DNA of 64,000 bases from Saccharopolyspora indica (GCF_027853965.1 NZ_JAQGLB010000009.1:62001-126000), one strand, 5' to 3'; positions 18,992 through 29,588 are shown, numbered from the stretch's first letter. Translations and numbers: made by a program. The notes: a model not told the origin generated them from the sequence alone.

Positions 18992-19383
18992 GCCCGCTCC
19001 TTCCGGACCCACTCGTTGTCCTGCGGGAACTCGTCGATGCTGGAGATCCGGCGGATCTCGCACTTGCTGCCGGGCCCGGCCATCGGTGCCCGCTTCGCCC
19101 ACGCCACGGCCTCCTCCTTGGAGGCGACGTCGACGATCCAGTACCCGCCGAAGAGCTCCTTGGTCTCGCCGTACGGGCCGTCGGTGACCACCGGCGGCTG
19201 GGACGAGTAGTCGACGATCACGCCCTCCGCGGCGTCGTCCAGCCCCTCGGCGGCGACGAGCACGCCCGCCTGGATCATCTCCTCGTTGAACCGGCCCATC
19301 GCTTCGAGGACCTCGTAGAAGTCGACGTTCTTGAACGCCGCGTGCGACTCCTCGGTGGCGCGCATGATCAGCATGTACTTCAC
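18964..19383 (-). CDS. YCII-related (DGPF) protein, partner of the ECF42 sigma factor
   Basis: A 139-residue YCII-fold protein: KYMLIMRATEESHAAF, VVTDGPYGETKELFGGYWIV (the DGPF-type motif, here DGPY) and AWAKRAPMAGPG. These small alpha-beta barrel proteins are regularly encoded with ECF42 sigma factors and are often their targets; the enzymatic role is unsettled. The start is GTG with GGGAGG eight bases upstream. The stop overlaps the sigma factor start by 28 bases. Confidence 0.88.
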   Translation of the reverse strand: MKYMLIMRATEESHAAFKNVDFYEVLEAMGRFNEEMIQAGVLVAAEGLDDAAEGVIVDYSSQPPVVTDGPYGETKELFGGYWIVDVASKEEAVAWAKRAPMAGPGSKCEIRRISSIDEFPQDNEWVRKERAWRETTGQL

Positions 19384-19512
19384 GGTTCAGCCTCCCTGGA
19401 CTCCTCCGGGCCCGCTCCGGACCCGCACTCCCAGGTCGAACGGGAGGGCGGCGGATCGACACGCCCCGCGAACTTCTCCGGCCGGATCCCAGCAGCCTAC
19501 GACGGGCCGCGA

Positions 19513-20403
19513 TCACGAGGTCCCGGTCGGCGGGTTCGTCGTGGTGGGATCCGTCGTGGTGGGTTCCGGTGCGGTCGTCGGCGCGGTTTCGGTCGGCACC
19601 TCGGTCGTGGTCGTCGCAGGCGGTTGCGTGGTGGTGGGCGGATCAGTCGTCGTGGGAGGCACCGTGGTCGTCGGCTCGCTGGTCGGCGGCGGTGTGGTCG
19701 TCGGGTCCGCGGTCGTCGGCGGAGCAGTGGGCGTCGCGCTCGTCGGCGGCGCCTGAGGCGGTGGGGCCTGAGGCGGTGGCGCCTGCACCGGCGGCTGCGG
19801 CGAAGGCTCCCCGGCGGGCTCACCGCTCTGCGGACCCGATCGCGTCACCGCCTCGCTCGACCCCGAATCCGGCGGTGGTGCCGGCTCGGGCGCAGGTGGC
19901 GCCGGGACTCGCGCCACCACCGGCGAGCCCGGCGCCGTCCAGGTGAGCGGGTCCTGCAGGCCGTCCGGGCCGCTGTCGACCGGGCGCTCGGTGAACGGCG
20001 GCAGCCTGCTGAAGATGTCCGGCGGGATCAGCCCGAAGAACGGGTCCGCCAGCGGTGCGGTCAGCACGTAGGAGCCCGCCGCCACGGACGCACCCAGGAA
20101 CGCGGTGGCCAGCGCGACGCGGAACTGCTTGCGCAGCGGGAGCCGCGGGTTGGACGGCGGCACCGGGGAACCGAGCGGCTCGTCGGTCAGCCAGCGCTGC
20201 ACCGCGGGCCCACCGCGCGCGTGCGACGACCACACCTGGCCGAGCCACGTCGTGGCGTTGTGCAGGCGGCTGCGCAGAGTCCCGATCGGCAGCGGGTGCG
20301 CCGACAGCGGTGAACGCACCCAGCCGGACTCGGCGTCTTCAACGTCGCGGACGATGCTGCTGAGGCGTTCCTGGAGGAGCACCGGGTCGGTCGGGGCGGG
20401 CAT
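19513..20403 (-). CDS. Single-pass membrane protein with Pro/Thr-rich extracellular tail
   Basis: A 296-residue protein. Residues 1-100 are a soluble domain with Arg and Trp; one hydrophobic segment follows (FRVALATAFLGASVAAGSYVL), then a short domain PFFGLIPPDIFSRLPPF. The last 150 residues are almost only Pro, Thr, Ala, Ser and Glu (TTTxPP-type runs), like a cell-wall-spanning stalk that may be glycosylated. The tail is encoded by repetitive DNA. The gene follows an upstream small gene by four bases. Family not recognised. Confidence 0.7.
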   Translation of the reverse strand: MPAPTDPVLLQERLSSIVRDVEDAESGWVRSPLSAHPLPIGTLRSRLHNATTWLGQVWSSHARGGPAVQRWLTDEPLGSPVPPSNPRLPLRKQFRVALATAFLGASVAAGSYVLTAPLADPFFGLIPPDIFSRLPPFTERPVDSGPDGLQDPLTWTAPGSPVVARVPAPPAPEPAPPPDSGSSEAVTRSGPQSGEPAGEPSPQPPVQAPPPQAPPPQAPPTSATPTAPPTTADPTTTPPPTSEPTTTVPPTTTDPPTTTQPPATTTTEVPTETAPTTAPEPTTTDPTTTNPPTGTS

Positions 20404-20407
20404 GGCC

Positions 20408-20671
20408 TCACCCCTCGGCGTCGCCGAAGCGGAGGCTGGACAGCGCCACGCCGTCGTAGCGCCACCACCGCTCGGTCGACAGGTCCAGGATCCAGGCGTC
20501 CTGCTCCCGCAGGACCAGTCCGACGCGCAGCGCGCGGTGCCGGAACGTCGATTCGTCGATGGCCCCGCTCTCCAGCTCGTCGAGCAGAGCCCGGTAGTCG
20601 GCCATTGCCTTGCCCAGCGCCGGCGGTATGTCGACCGCCCCGGCGCCACCGGTCCGATGCCGGAAGTTCAT
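20408..20671 (-). CDS. Small hypothetical protein
   Basis: An 87-residue soluble protein with no recognised family. It contains a helical segment LGKAMADYRALLDELESGAI and an aromatic end WILDLSTERWWRYDGVALSSL. The ATG at 20671 has a weak GGGTGG upstream; an ATG nine codons further up is possible. It ends four bases before the membrane protein gene, so the two probably form a unit, and it may be a cytoplasmic partner of that protein. Confidence 0.6.
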   Translation of the reverse strand: MNFRHRTGGAGAVDIPPALGKAMADYRALLDELESGAIDESTFRHRALRVGLVLREQDAWILDLSTERWWRYDGVALSSLRFGDAEG

Positions 20672-20773
20672 GAAGCCACCCCCCAGAGGCACGTGCACGT
20701 CCGTCGTCCACGCGACCTCAGAATGGCCCCGCCGGTACAGAGGCGAAAGTCCTACCGGGGGAGAAACGCCTGA

Positions 20774-22066
20774 TCAGGAGCGTCGGGAGAAGCGGTCGGC
20801 GAGCCAGCCGACCGACTCGCTGACGGCAGCCTCCAGCGGTCCGCGGCGGAAGAAGCGGCGCCAGGCCAGCGGGAACAGGATGGCGAAGATCAGGAACACC
20901 TCGGGCATGAAGGTGCAGATGAGCGCCACCAGGCCCTCGGGCACGTGACCGTCGCGCGGGAACGCGGGCATGCCCGGCAGATCGGGCAGGTCCGGACCCA
21001 TCGCCGACAGCTGCGCCAACGGCTCCGGCACCCCGCTGAGCGCGTAGCCGCCGACGACGATCAGCCAGGCCATCGCCACCGCGTGGAAGGCGTAGAGGGT
21101 CAGCGCCATCGATCCGGAGACCGCCAGCGGCTTGAGGAACCGGCCGGCCCGGTCGGCCAGCACCAGGCACAGCGCCAGGATCACCAGCGAGATGCCGCCG
21201 GAGTTGAGCACCTCGAAGGTCGTGCCGCTGTGCGAGGTGGTGGCCAGCAGCCAGTTCGGGTGCTCGACCGGCACGGTGCCCTCGGTGGGCTCCGGCGGCC
21301 TGCCGCCCACCGCTTCCAGCAGCCACTCCGACACCCGCCAGGCGGCCAGCGACACGGCCAGACCGGCCACCGCCAGCCAGCACCGGACCTTCGTCGACCG
21401 CAGGTCCATGCGCCCGACGGCCATCCCGAGCAGCACCAGCGGCAAGTAGGAGGCGGCCGGGTAGAAGCCGAGCAGCAGCAGGTCGAAGACCCCGGCGTTG
21501 GCGATCAGGTGGCCGGGATCGACCGCGTTGACGGCGCTGACCAGCCACGCCATCGGCGTGTCCCCGATCATCCAGCTGCGCAGCACGAACGACAGCTGCG
21601 GCCCCACCGCGGCCGCGACCGCCGCGGCGATCAGCAGGCCGCGGGTCCGCAACCGGATGAACGGCACCGCGAGCAGGAAGTACAGCCCGTAGAACGGGAT
21701 GATCACGGTGAGCAGGAAGCCGGTCGATTCGGTGGCCTTGGCCAGCGCGAGGCCGAGCACCAGCAGCAGTCCCGCGCGCAGCGCGATCCGCAGCCGGGCC
21801 TGGCGTAGCGCCTCGCCGGTCGGGGGAGTGGTGCGCCCGGACAGCAGTGCTAGCGACACCCCGGCCAGCAGCGTGAACAGCGCGGTGGACCGGCCGCTGG
21901 AGAACTGGGCGACCAGCACTTCCGCGTCGCCGGTCAGGAACGGCACCCCGAAGTGGATGCAGAACATGCCGAAGACGGCGAGGAAGCGGGCGACGTCGAC
22001 CCCGACCAGTCGGCCGGTGCGTGGTTGCGTCCGAGCCGCGCTCTTTTCGGGCGCAATAGCAGTCAT
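20774..22066 (-). CDS. DUF418/acyltransferase-like multispan membrane protein
   Basis: A 430-residue protein with about ten membrane helices. The N-terminal RLVGVDVARFLAVFGMFCIHFG is the hallmark of heparan-acetyltransferase-like (DUF1624) and DUF418 proteins, which share a fold with membrane acyltransferases. A conserved-looking SGSMALTLYAFHAVAMAW lies near the end of the core. Substrate unknown. The start has an ordinary ATG; upstream is a 95-base gap with no feature seen. Confidence 0.8.
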   Translation of the reverse strand: MTAIAPEKSAARTQPRTGRLVGVDVARFLAVFGMFCIHFGVPFLTGDAEVLVAQFSSGRSTALFTLLAGVSLALLSGRTTPPTGEALRQARLRIALRAGLLLVLGLALAKATESTGFLLTVIIPFYGLYFLLAVPFIRLRTRGLLIAAAVAAAVGPQLSFVLRSWMIGDTPMAWLVSAVNAVDPGHLIANAGVFDLLLLGFYPAASYLPLVLLGMAVGRMDLRSTKVRCWLAVAGLAVSLAAWRVSEWLLEAVGGRPPEPTEGTVPVEHPNWLLATTSHSGTTFEVLNSGGISLVILALCLVLADRAGRFLKPLAVSGSMALTLYAFHAVAMAWLIVVGGYALSGVPEPLAQLSAMGPDLPDLPGMPAFPRDGHVPEGLVALICTFMPEVFLIFAILFPLAWRRFFRRGPLEAAVSESVGWLADRFSRRS

Positions 22067-22161
22067 GGCATCCAGCGGGGTCTAGGGGCGTCTTCCGACG
22101 GACAACGGTACCCAGGTTAGAACGAGCCCCCGCACCGCCTGTTGCGGCGAGGAGTTGCGGC

Positions 22162-23229
22162 TCACACCAGCCAGGCGGCGGTACCGGGCGGCAGGTCCTC
22201 GCCGTCCACCGGGCGCGAGGACAGCAGCAGCTCGCCGGGCGGCAGCGGCACCGGTGCCTGCGAGGTGTTCAGCGCGCAGATCAGGCTGCTGCCGACGCGC
22301 CGGAACGCGAAGCAGTCCTCCGGTGCGCCGAACCACTCCACCTCGTCGCCGGTGAACGCCGGGTGGTTGCTCCGCACCTCCAGCGCGTGCCGGTAGAGCG
22401 ACAGCGTGGACTGCTCGTCCTCCAGCTGCGATTCGACGGTGAAGGCCGCCCACTCCGCCGGGATCGCCGACCAGTCGCCCGCGGCCCGGGAGAACCCGAA
22501 CGGCGGCACGTCGCCCTCCCACGGCATCGGGATCCGCTCGGTGCCCGGCAGCCCCAGCTCCTCGCCGTGCCGCAGGCACACCGCCCCGGGCAGCGCCAGC
22601 TGCACCAGCGCCATCGCGCGGACCGGGGTCAGCGCGGCGTCGTCCCGGCTGCGCCGGGTGTCCCGGGTGGCCATCGCCCACGCCGTGCGCGGCCCAGGGC
22701 CGCCCAGCGCGCCGGTGATGACCTTGCGCAGCGACTCGGCGGCGAACCCGGCGATCGTCAGGTCGAGGTTGAACGACAGGTGCCAGTCGCCCGCCCCGAT
22801 CACCACGCGGTCCGGGTAACCGGCCAGCACCGACCGGATCGCCCCGGCCGGGTCCTCGCGCGGCGCCAGGTGGAACCCGTCCACGCCGTGCGCCAGCCAG
22901 GGTTCGAGCACCGCGCGCGGGTCGCCGCGAGCCGGGTCGACGTCGAGCGCGAGCATCACCCGCATCTCGGCGTCGTGCGCCTCGGCCAGCAGCTCGGCGA
23001 AGTCCGCCGCCGCCGGGTCCAGCCCCGCGGTGCCCGCCAGCAGGATCGCGTCCACCCCGAGCAGCTCCAGGTAGCCGAACCGGCCGCGCAGCCCGTCGAG
23101 GTCGCCGACCCCGTCACCGTCGCCGTCGGCGAACGCGCCGACGTCGACCTGGTAGCACACCGCGTCCCACCACCACGGCCGATCGCCGTGGGCCCGTGCG
23201 TCCGCCGCCAGCATCACCGGATCCTTCAC
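22162..23229 (-). CDS. Degenerate GH13 alpha-glucosidase-like protein (predicted pseudoenzyme)
   Basis: A 355-residue protein that begins like trehalose/maltose GH13 enzymes (WWWDAVCYQVDVGAFADGDG, then GVGDLDGLRGRFGYLELLGVDAI) and ends with GH13-like C-terminal segments. Full-length relatives have about 540 residues. The catalytic sites are eroded: GVDGFRxD is GVDGFHLA (nucleophile Asp lost), the acid/base Glu region is VIGAGD, NHD is TRD, and the region I NH is DP. It should not hydrolyse glycosides but could still bind sugar. No stop or frameshift breaks it. GTG start with GGAG eight bases upstream. Its place beside glbO equals that of aglA (Rv2471) in M. tuberculosis. Confidence 0.8.
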   Translation of the reverse strand: MKDPVMLAADARAHGDRPWWWDAVCYQVDVGAFADGDGDGVGDLDGLRGRFGYLELLGVDAILLAGTAGLDPAAADFAELLAEAHDAEMRVMLALDVDPARGDPRAVLEPWLAHGVDGFHLAPREDPAGAIRSVLAGYPDRVVIGAGDWHLSFNLDLTIAGFAAESLRKVITGALGGPGPRTAWAMATRDTRRSRDDAALTPVRAMALVQLALPGAVCLRHGEELGLPGTERIPMPWEGDVPPFGFSRAAGDWSAIPAEWAAFTVESQLEDEQSTLSLYRHALEVRSNHPAFTGDEVEWFGAPEDCFAFRRVGSSLICALNTSQAPVPLPPGELLLSSRPVDGEDLPPGTAAWLV

Positions 23230-23258
23230 TCGAAGTTCTCCACCACCGACTGGTCCCG

Positions 23259-23642
23259 TCAGAACCAGGAGTTGACCATGCTCTCGGCGGCCATTTCCAG
23301 GTACTGCCAGAGCTGGTCGCGGTGCTGCTGCGAGAGCTGGACCTCGTCCACCGCGATCCGCATGCAGCGCAGCCACGCGTCGCGCTCGGCCGGGCCGATC
23401 TTGAACGGCGCGTGCCGCATCCGCAACCGCGGGTGCCCGCGCTGCTCGGAGTAGGTGTGCGGGCCGCCCCAGTACTGCATCAGGAAGAGCCGGAGGCGGT
23501 CCTCGGCCGGGCCCAGGTCCTCCTCGGGGTAGAGCGGGCGCAGCAGCTCGTCCTTGGCCACCTCCTCGTAGAACTTCGCCACGATGCGGTGGAAGGTCGC
23601 CTCGCCGCCGACCTGCTCGTAAAAGCTCGTCACGGAAGTCAC
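23259..23642 (-). CDS. glbO: Truncated haemoglobin, group II (GlbO)
   Basis: A 127-residue group II truncated haemoglobin, nearly colinear with mycobacterial GlbO. Visible: [41 protein letters not shown], then [22 protein letters not shown] with the proximal His, and ERDAWLRCM with the conserved Trp that lines the haem pocket. Such proteins bind O2 tightly and are linked to NO or peroxide handling and lipid metabolism. GTG at 23642 is preferred; an ATG three codons upstream is also possible. Downstream in the same direction is the GH13-like gene after a 29-base gap. Confidence 0.93.
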   Translation of the reverse strand: MTSVTSFYEQVGGEATFHRIVAKFYEEVAKDELLRPLYPEEDLGPAEDRLRLFLMQYWGGPHTYSEQRGHPRLRMRHAPFKIGPAERDAWLRCMRIAVDEVQLSQQHRDQLWQYLEMAAESMVNSWF

Positions 23643-23676
23643 GAGGCACATCCTCTCAGGGGCGGCCCGCCCGCTG

Positions 23677-24672
23677 TCACGGCTGCACCGGACTGGTGGG
23701 CGGAATCGGGCGGCCGTACGGGTACGGCGGCTCGATGTCCTCCTCGTCGTAGGCGCGCTTGATCTCCGCCCGCAGCCGGCGCTGCACCGACCACTGGCGG
23801 CCGGGCCGGACCTTGACGGTCAGCCGCAGCGTGATCGTGTCGGCGGTGATCTTGTCCACGCCCAGCATCTCCGGCGGGTCCAGGACGTCCTTGGACAGCG
23901 GCTCCCGCGAGGTGGCGTCGGTGGCCACCTTGGTGGCGACCGTGATGGCCTTCTCCACGTCGCTGGTGTGCGAGATCGGGAAGTCCACCACCGCGAAGGC
24001 GAAGCCCTGGCTGGAGTTGCCGACCCGCAGGATCTCGCCGTTGCGGACGTACCAGACGGTGCCGTTGATGTCGCGCAGCGTGGTCACGCGCATGCCGACG
24101 GCCTCCACGGTCCCGCTGGCCTCGCCGAGGTCGACCACGTCACCGACCCCGTACTGGTCCTCGACCAGCATGAACATGCCGGACAGGAAGTCGCGCACCA
24201 GGTTCTGGGCGCCGAAGGCGACCGCGACACCGAGCACACTGGCCGAGGCCAGCACCGGCATCACCTGGATGCTCAGCTCCTGCAGCACGTAGATCGCGGC
24301 CATCCCGTAGATCAGCAGCGATGCGATCGACTTGAGCACCGAGCCGATGGTGCGGGCCCGCTGGATCCGGCGCTCCGAGAGCAGCTCGGCGGTCAGCGCG
24401 TCCGCCCGGCGTTCCCGAAGCGGGGTCAGCAGCTTCGGGGGCTTGCCGTTTCCTCGGGTCAGCCGGTTGATCGTGCGGTGCACCAGCCAGCGCACGATGA
24501 ACGCGATGATCAGGATGATCAGGATGTTCAGCGGTTTCGCGATGAGCAGGTCGGAGTAGGAGGCCAGCCAGTTGTTGCCCGTCCAGGTGTAGACGGTGCG
24601 GCACCAGCCCGGTTCGTTCGCGCACTGCGGTTCGGTCAAAAGCGGCAGTTCCATGGGTTCGGGGGTCTCCAT
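23677..24672 (-). CDS. Small-conductance mechanosensitive channel, MscS family
   Basis: A 331-residue membrane channel. An N-terminal region with two hydrophobic helices ([32 protein letters not shown]) precedes the pore helix [20 protein letters not shown], rich in Gly and Ala as in MscS, and the beta domain [20 protein letters not shown]. The cytoplasmic vestibule follows, ending in a Pro-rich tail. It should open on membrane tension to release solutes. The ATG at 24672 was chosen; a longer frame up to 24762 would add a basic extension without hydrophobic character. Confidence 0.88.
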   Translation of the reverse strand: METPEPMELPLLTEPQCANEPGWCRTVYTWTGNNWLASYSDLLIAKPLNILIILIIAFIVRWLVHRTINRLTRGNGKPPKLLTPLRERRADALTAELLSERRIQRARTIGSVLKSIASLLIYGMAAIYVLQELSIQVMPVLASASVLGVAVAFGAQNLVRDFLSGMFMLVEDQYGVGDVVDLGEASGTVEAVGMRVTTLRDINGTVWYVRNGEILRVGNSSQGFAFAVVDFPISHTSDVEKAITVATKVATDATSREPLSKDVLDPPEMLGVDKITADTITLRLTVKVRPGRQWSVQRRLRAEIKRAYDEEDIEPPYPYGRPIPPTSPVQP

Positions 24673-24802
24673 GCTGTCGTTCAGATCCCGCGAGGTCGGT
24701 GTCCGCACCGACTCGCTCGCGAACCGCACCGCCCCGAGCGTCGTGCGCGCCCCGCCGCGCACGAAACTCGACCAATCGGCTGCCCGGACCGAGTTCGGGG
24801 GC

Positions 24803-26920
<2,118 letters not shown>

Positions 26921-27132
26921 GCCCGCGACGATACGTGCCCGGGGCGCCGGCCAGTTGATCTCGACGCGCCGGTTTCACCGGAAACGAGCATCGCCACCGG
27001 CGCGCGTCGTTGCCGGAAGAGGCCTTGATCCAGAAGAATCGACGCAGGTTCGGCGCCGCGGGTGTCGAATCACACGTGCGTTCGGACGGGGTTCTGTGCT
27101 GAACTTTGCCCGACACCGGTGGAGGTGGTCGC

Positions 27133-27777
27133 GTGCCCGACCGACAACCGACCCGACAACCGGCGCTGAAGGCCACGAGCCTCGCGTCGCGGGCCTCGCT
27201 GTGCCCGCCGAGCCGTGGCTCCCTGCCGCAGCTCGACCGGCCTCCCGGTCACGCGCCGTCCTGGCGCAAGCGGCGGGTCCTGCTGCTCAACACCACGTTC
27301 GAGCCGCTGACGGCGCTCCCGCTGCGCCGCGCGATCGTGCTGCTCGTCTGCGGCAAGGCCGAAGTGGTGCACGGCGACTCGGCGGGCATGGTGCTGCACT
27401 CGGCGACTTCCGCCGTCGAGGTCCCATCGGTCATCCGGTTGAGCAACTTCGTGCGAGTCCCGTACCGCGGCCGGACGCCGTTGACCCGCGCGGCCTTGAT
27501 GCTGCGGGACAACCACCGGTGCGTGTACTGCGGTGCTCGCGCGGAAACGATAGATCACGTCGTGCCGCGCAGCCGAGGCGGCCCCCACACGTGGGAGAAC
27601 TGCGTCGCCTGCTGCACCAAGTGCAACCACCGGAAGGCGGACAAGACGCTGAGCGAACTGGGCTGGCGCCTGCCGGTGGCGCCGCGCGCGCCGCGAGGGC
27701 GGCACTGGCGACTGCTGGCGGGCCTGTCCGAGACGGACCCGCTCTGGTTGCCCTACCTGGGCGAACCGGCGGCCTGA
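27133..27777 (+). CDS. HNH endonuclease family protein (Rv2469c-like)
   Basis: A 214-residue protein. After a basic N-terminus comes KRRVLLLNTTFEPLTALPLRRAI, typical of this actinobacterial HNH group, and then the nuclease core NHRCVYCGARAETIDHVVPR with SRGGPHTWENCVACCTKCNH; two CxxC pairs form the zinc site and D-H plus N/H the metal-catalytic site. The GTG at 27133 has GGAGGTGG seven bases upstream. It is the conserved neighbour of ctaJ/DUF5130 and pepN in mycobacteria. Its biological role is not established. It is convergent with the octapeptide-repeat gene. Confidence 0.88.
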   Translation: MPDRQPTRQPALKATSLASRASLCPPSRGSLPQLDRPPGHAPSWRKRRVLLLNTTFEPLTALPLRRAIVLLVCGKAEVVHGDSAGMVLHSATSAVEVPSVIRLSNFVRVPYRGRTPLTRAALMLRDNHRCVYCGARAETIDHVVPRSRGGPHTWENCVACCTKCNHRKADKTLSELGWRLPVAPRAPRGRHWRLLAGLSETDPLWLPYLGEPAA

Positions 27778-27829
27778 AGGCGAAGCGGCGGACCGGGTGG
27801 TGACGCGGTGCGAACTGCGCCACGCCCGG

Positions 27830-28426
27830 TCAGCTGATCCGCACACCCTGCTGCCCGCTGATCCGCACGCCGCTCCGGCCGCTGATGCGCACGCCGTGCT
27901 GGGCGCTGATCCGGACACCTTCTCGTGCGCTGATGCGCACTCCGCTCCGCCCGCTGATGCGAACACCTTGCTGTCCGCTGATGCGAACTCCGCGCTGTCC
28001 GCTGATCCGCACACCGTGCTGCCCGCTGATGCGCACGCCATTCCGTCCGCTGATGCGGACGCCTTCCTGTCGTCCGCTGATGCGAACTCCGTGCTCACCG
28101 CTGATGCGCACGCCGCTGCGTCCGCTTATGCGCACACCGCGCTCTCCGCTGATCCGGACGCCGCTTTCACCGCTGATCCGCACACCGCTCCGTCCGCTGA
28201 TGCGAACGCCCTGGCGCCCGCTGATGCGAACTCCGCGCTCAGCACTGATGCGCACGCCGTGCTCGCCGCTGATGCGGACGCCCTGCTGTCGATCGCTGAT
28301 CCGCACACCTCCGGCGAGGCCGCTGATGCGCACACCGCGGTGGGCGACGCTGTGTTCGCGCAGTGGTCGGCCTGCGGTCAGACGAGTGAGGGCGCTGGTC
28401 TGAGTGGCGGTTCCGGTGATCGACAT
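27830..28426 (-). CDS. Octapeptide-repeat protein, 21 GVRIS motifs (unrecognised family)
   Basis: A 198-residue protein: a 30-residue N-terminus (MSITGTATQTSALTRLTAGR and about ten more) and then 21 GVRIS motifs spaced eight residues apart (nine in three cases) up to the very C-terminus. The unit is GVRISGxx, where xx is mostly RS, EH, RQ, QH, ER or QQ. Third bases of Gly, Val, Arg and Ile codons vary while the five residues never do, so this frame is under selection. ATG at 28426 has GGGAGG six bases upstream. No signal peptide or membrane helix. The protein is strongly basic. Short VRIS strands separated by Gly turns suggest a beta-solenoid or amyloid-like fold. I do not recognise a family. 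Confidence 0.85.
   Translation of the reverse strand: MSITGTATQTSALTRLTAGRPLREHSVAHRGVRISGLAGGVRISDRQQGVRISGEHGVRISAERGVRISGRQGVRISGRSGVRISGESGVRISGERGVRISGRSGVRISGEHGVRISGRQEGVRISGRNGVRISGQHGVRISGQRGVRISGQQGVRISGRSGVRISAREGVRISAQHGVRISGRSGVRISGQQGVRIS
27833..28336 (-). repeat. 24-base tandem repeat array encoding GVRISGxx
   Basis: Twenty-one tandem units of 24 bases (three of 27) within the octapeptide-repeat gene. On the plus strand the recurring block is gctgatgcgcac plus a variable remainder. There are no unrelated spacers of constant length, so it is a coding tandem repeat and not a CRISPR array. Confidence 0.92.
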
Positions 28427-28825
28427 TGTGTGCCTCCCGCATTCAAATGACGTTTTGAGCGCGTGTGATCAAATATGCAAGACCCATACAGGTGAAAAAC
28501 TAGGAGCAGAGGCCCTCAGGAACAAGCCGCCAAGTCGCCGCGCATTGCAACCGTCTGGTTGGACTCCATTCGGTGGCAGCGATTAGCCTGAACGAGTTAC
28601 TTTAAGTGATGTATAACACTCTTGACTAGTAACCGTACGTAGTTCTTCGGGTCTCGTCGTTGGCTCGACCAGTGGAAACCCGAACCGGGGACGTGCGGAG
28701 CCCCGGCATCGCGTCGGCCGGCCCGCGGCGACGCGGGGCGGATCCGAGCGGTGATCGACCACGCCGATCATGCACCGTGCGAGGTCGTGGCGCATGAGGC
28801 GGTGGTCATCGGCTACCGTACTGGC
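28427..28825. other. 399-base intergenic region, unusually AT-rich
   Basis: This gap separates the octapeptide-repeat gene (minus) from ctaJ (plus). The stretch 28440-28650 is clearly richer in A and T than its surroundings (runs such as ttactttaagtgatgtataa), which may mark acquired DNA or a strong promoter. On the plus strand TACCGT at 28814-28819 lies six bases before the ctaJ GTG, a leaderless-type -10. No gene is seen. Confidence 0.5.
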
Positions 28826-29086
28826 GTGACTGTCGTGGAGACTGTGCTCGCTCTGGCGGTGATCCCAGCGGCCATCTACGGCCTGATCGTGCTCATCGCG
28901 ATGTGGCCGAAGCTCACCCGCCCGCGTTATCGAGCGGGGCAGAAGTGGGACTTCGCGCCGGTGTTGTGGGTGGCCAATCCGGCGGGCGTGAACAACGCCG
29001 TTCCGATGGCGGACGTGGAATCCGAGGCCGCGGCGGAGGACGCGCGGCCCAGCACTGCTCGGGGAGGCGCACGTGGCAACTGGTGA
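28826..29086 (+). CDS. ctaJ: aa3-type cytochrome oxidase subunit CtaJ
   Basis: An 86-residue protein with one N-terminal membrane helix (VVETVLALAVIPAAIYGLIVLIAMW) and a short soluble tail that begins KLTRPRYRAGQKWDFAPVLW. This pattern fits CtaJ, the small actinobacterial accessory subunit seen in the mycobacterial III2-IV2 supercomplex. GTG start with TACCGT six bases upstream suggests leaderless mRNA. The last 14 bases overlap the DUF5130 gene, whose mycobacterial counterpart I recall as another protein associated with the same respiratory complex. Confidence 0.75.
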   Translation: MTVVETVLALAVIPAAIYGLIVLIAMWPKLTRPRYRAGQKWDFAPVLWVANPAGVNNAVPMADVESEAAAEDARPSTARGGARGNW

Positions 29087-29573
29087 GGTCGCGGGGCGGA
29101 CCGCGGACGCGCGGGAGCTCGGCACCGGGGAGGCCCTCACGGCCACCGGTCGGCTGTCGGTCGCGCGCCGCGTGGAGCCCGATCGCCCCGCGCTGCCGTT
29201 CAACCCCGGCCAGCTCGCGCGGCTCGACGAGGCGCTGACCCTGTCCAGCCGCAGCACCGGCCTGGAGTTCGGCATCTACCTCGGCGACCTCGGCGAGGAG
29301 ACCCGCAAGCAGGCCGAGGAGCTGCACGCCGACATGGGTCCGCGCGCGGCCGAGGGCGTGCTGATCGCGGTCTCGCCGGGGCAGCGCAAGTTCGAGATCG
29401 TCACCGGTGACGAGGCGCACCGGCGCATCCCGGACCGCAGCTGCCAGCTGGCCGCGATGAGCATGGTGGCGTCGTTCAAGGAGGGCGAGCTGATCGAGGG
29501 GCTGATCGGCGCCCTGCGCATGCTCGCCGACGCGGCGGGCACCTCGTACCAGGAGTCCCGAGTCCACCACTGA
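29073..29573 (+). CDS. DUF5130/TPM-domain protein (possible respiratory supercomplex factor)
   Basis: A 166-residue protein with one TPM-type domain: ARLDEALTLSSRSTGLEFGI, then EETRKQAEELHADMG and VLIAVSPGQRKFEIVTGDEA, the last typical of TPM folds. It is Rv2468c-like by position and length. I recall the M. smegmatis counterpart (MSMEG_4692) being found bound to the III2-IV2 respiratory supercomplex; that is from memory. GTG start inside the end of ctaJ, so translation is probably coupled. A strong hairpin follows 15 bases after the stop. Confidence 0.8.
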   Translation: MATGEVAGRTADARELGTGEALTATGRLSVARRVEPDRPALPFNPGQLARLDEALTLSSRSTGLEFGIYLGDLGEETRKQAEELHADMGPRAAEGVLIAVSPGQRKFEIVTGDEAHRRIPDRSCQLAAMSMVASFKEGELIEGLIGALRMLADAAGTSYQESRVHH

Positions 29574-29588
29574 CAACCCGCGTTCTGC

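Noticed and set aside
27833-28336. CRISPR array
   Set aside because: Tandem 24-base units without unique spacers of constant length, inside an open frame, and no cas genes.
27797-28450. Plus-strand frame of Ala-Asp-Pro/Ala-His-rich repeats over the octapeptide array
   Set aside because: Residues vary widely in this frame, while the minus frame is constant with silent changes and has a ribosome binding site.
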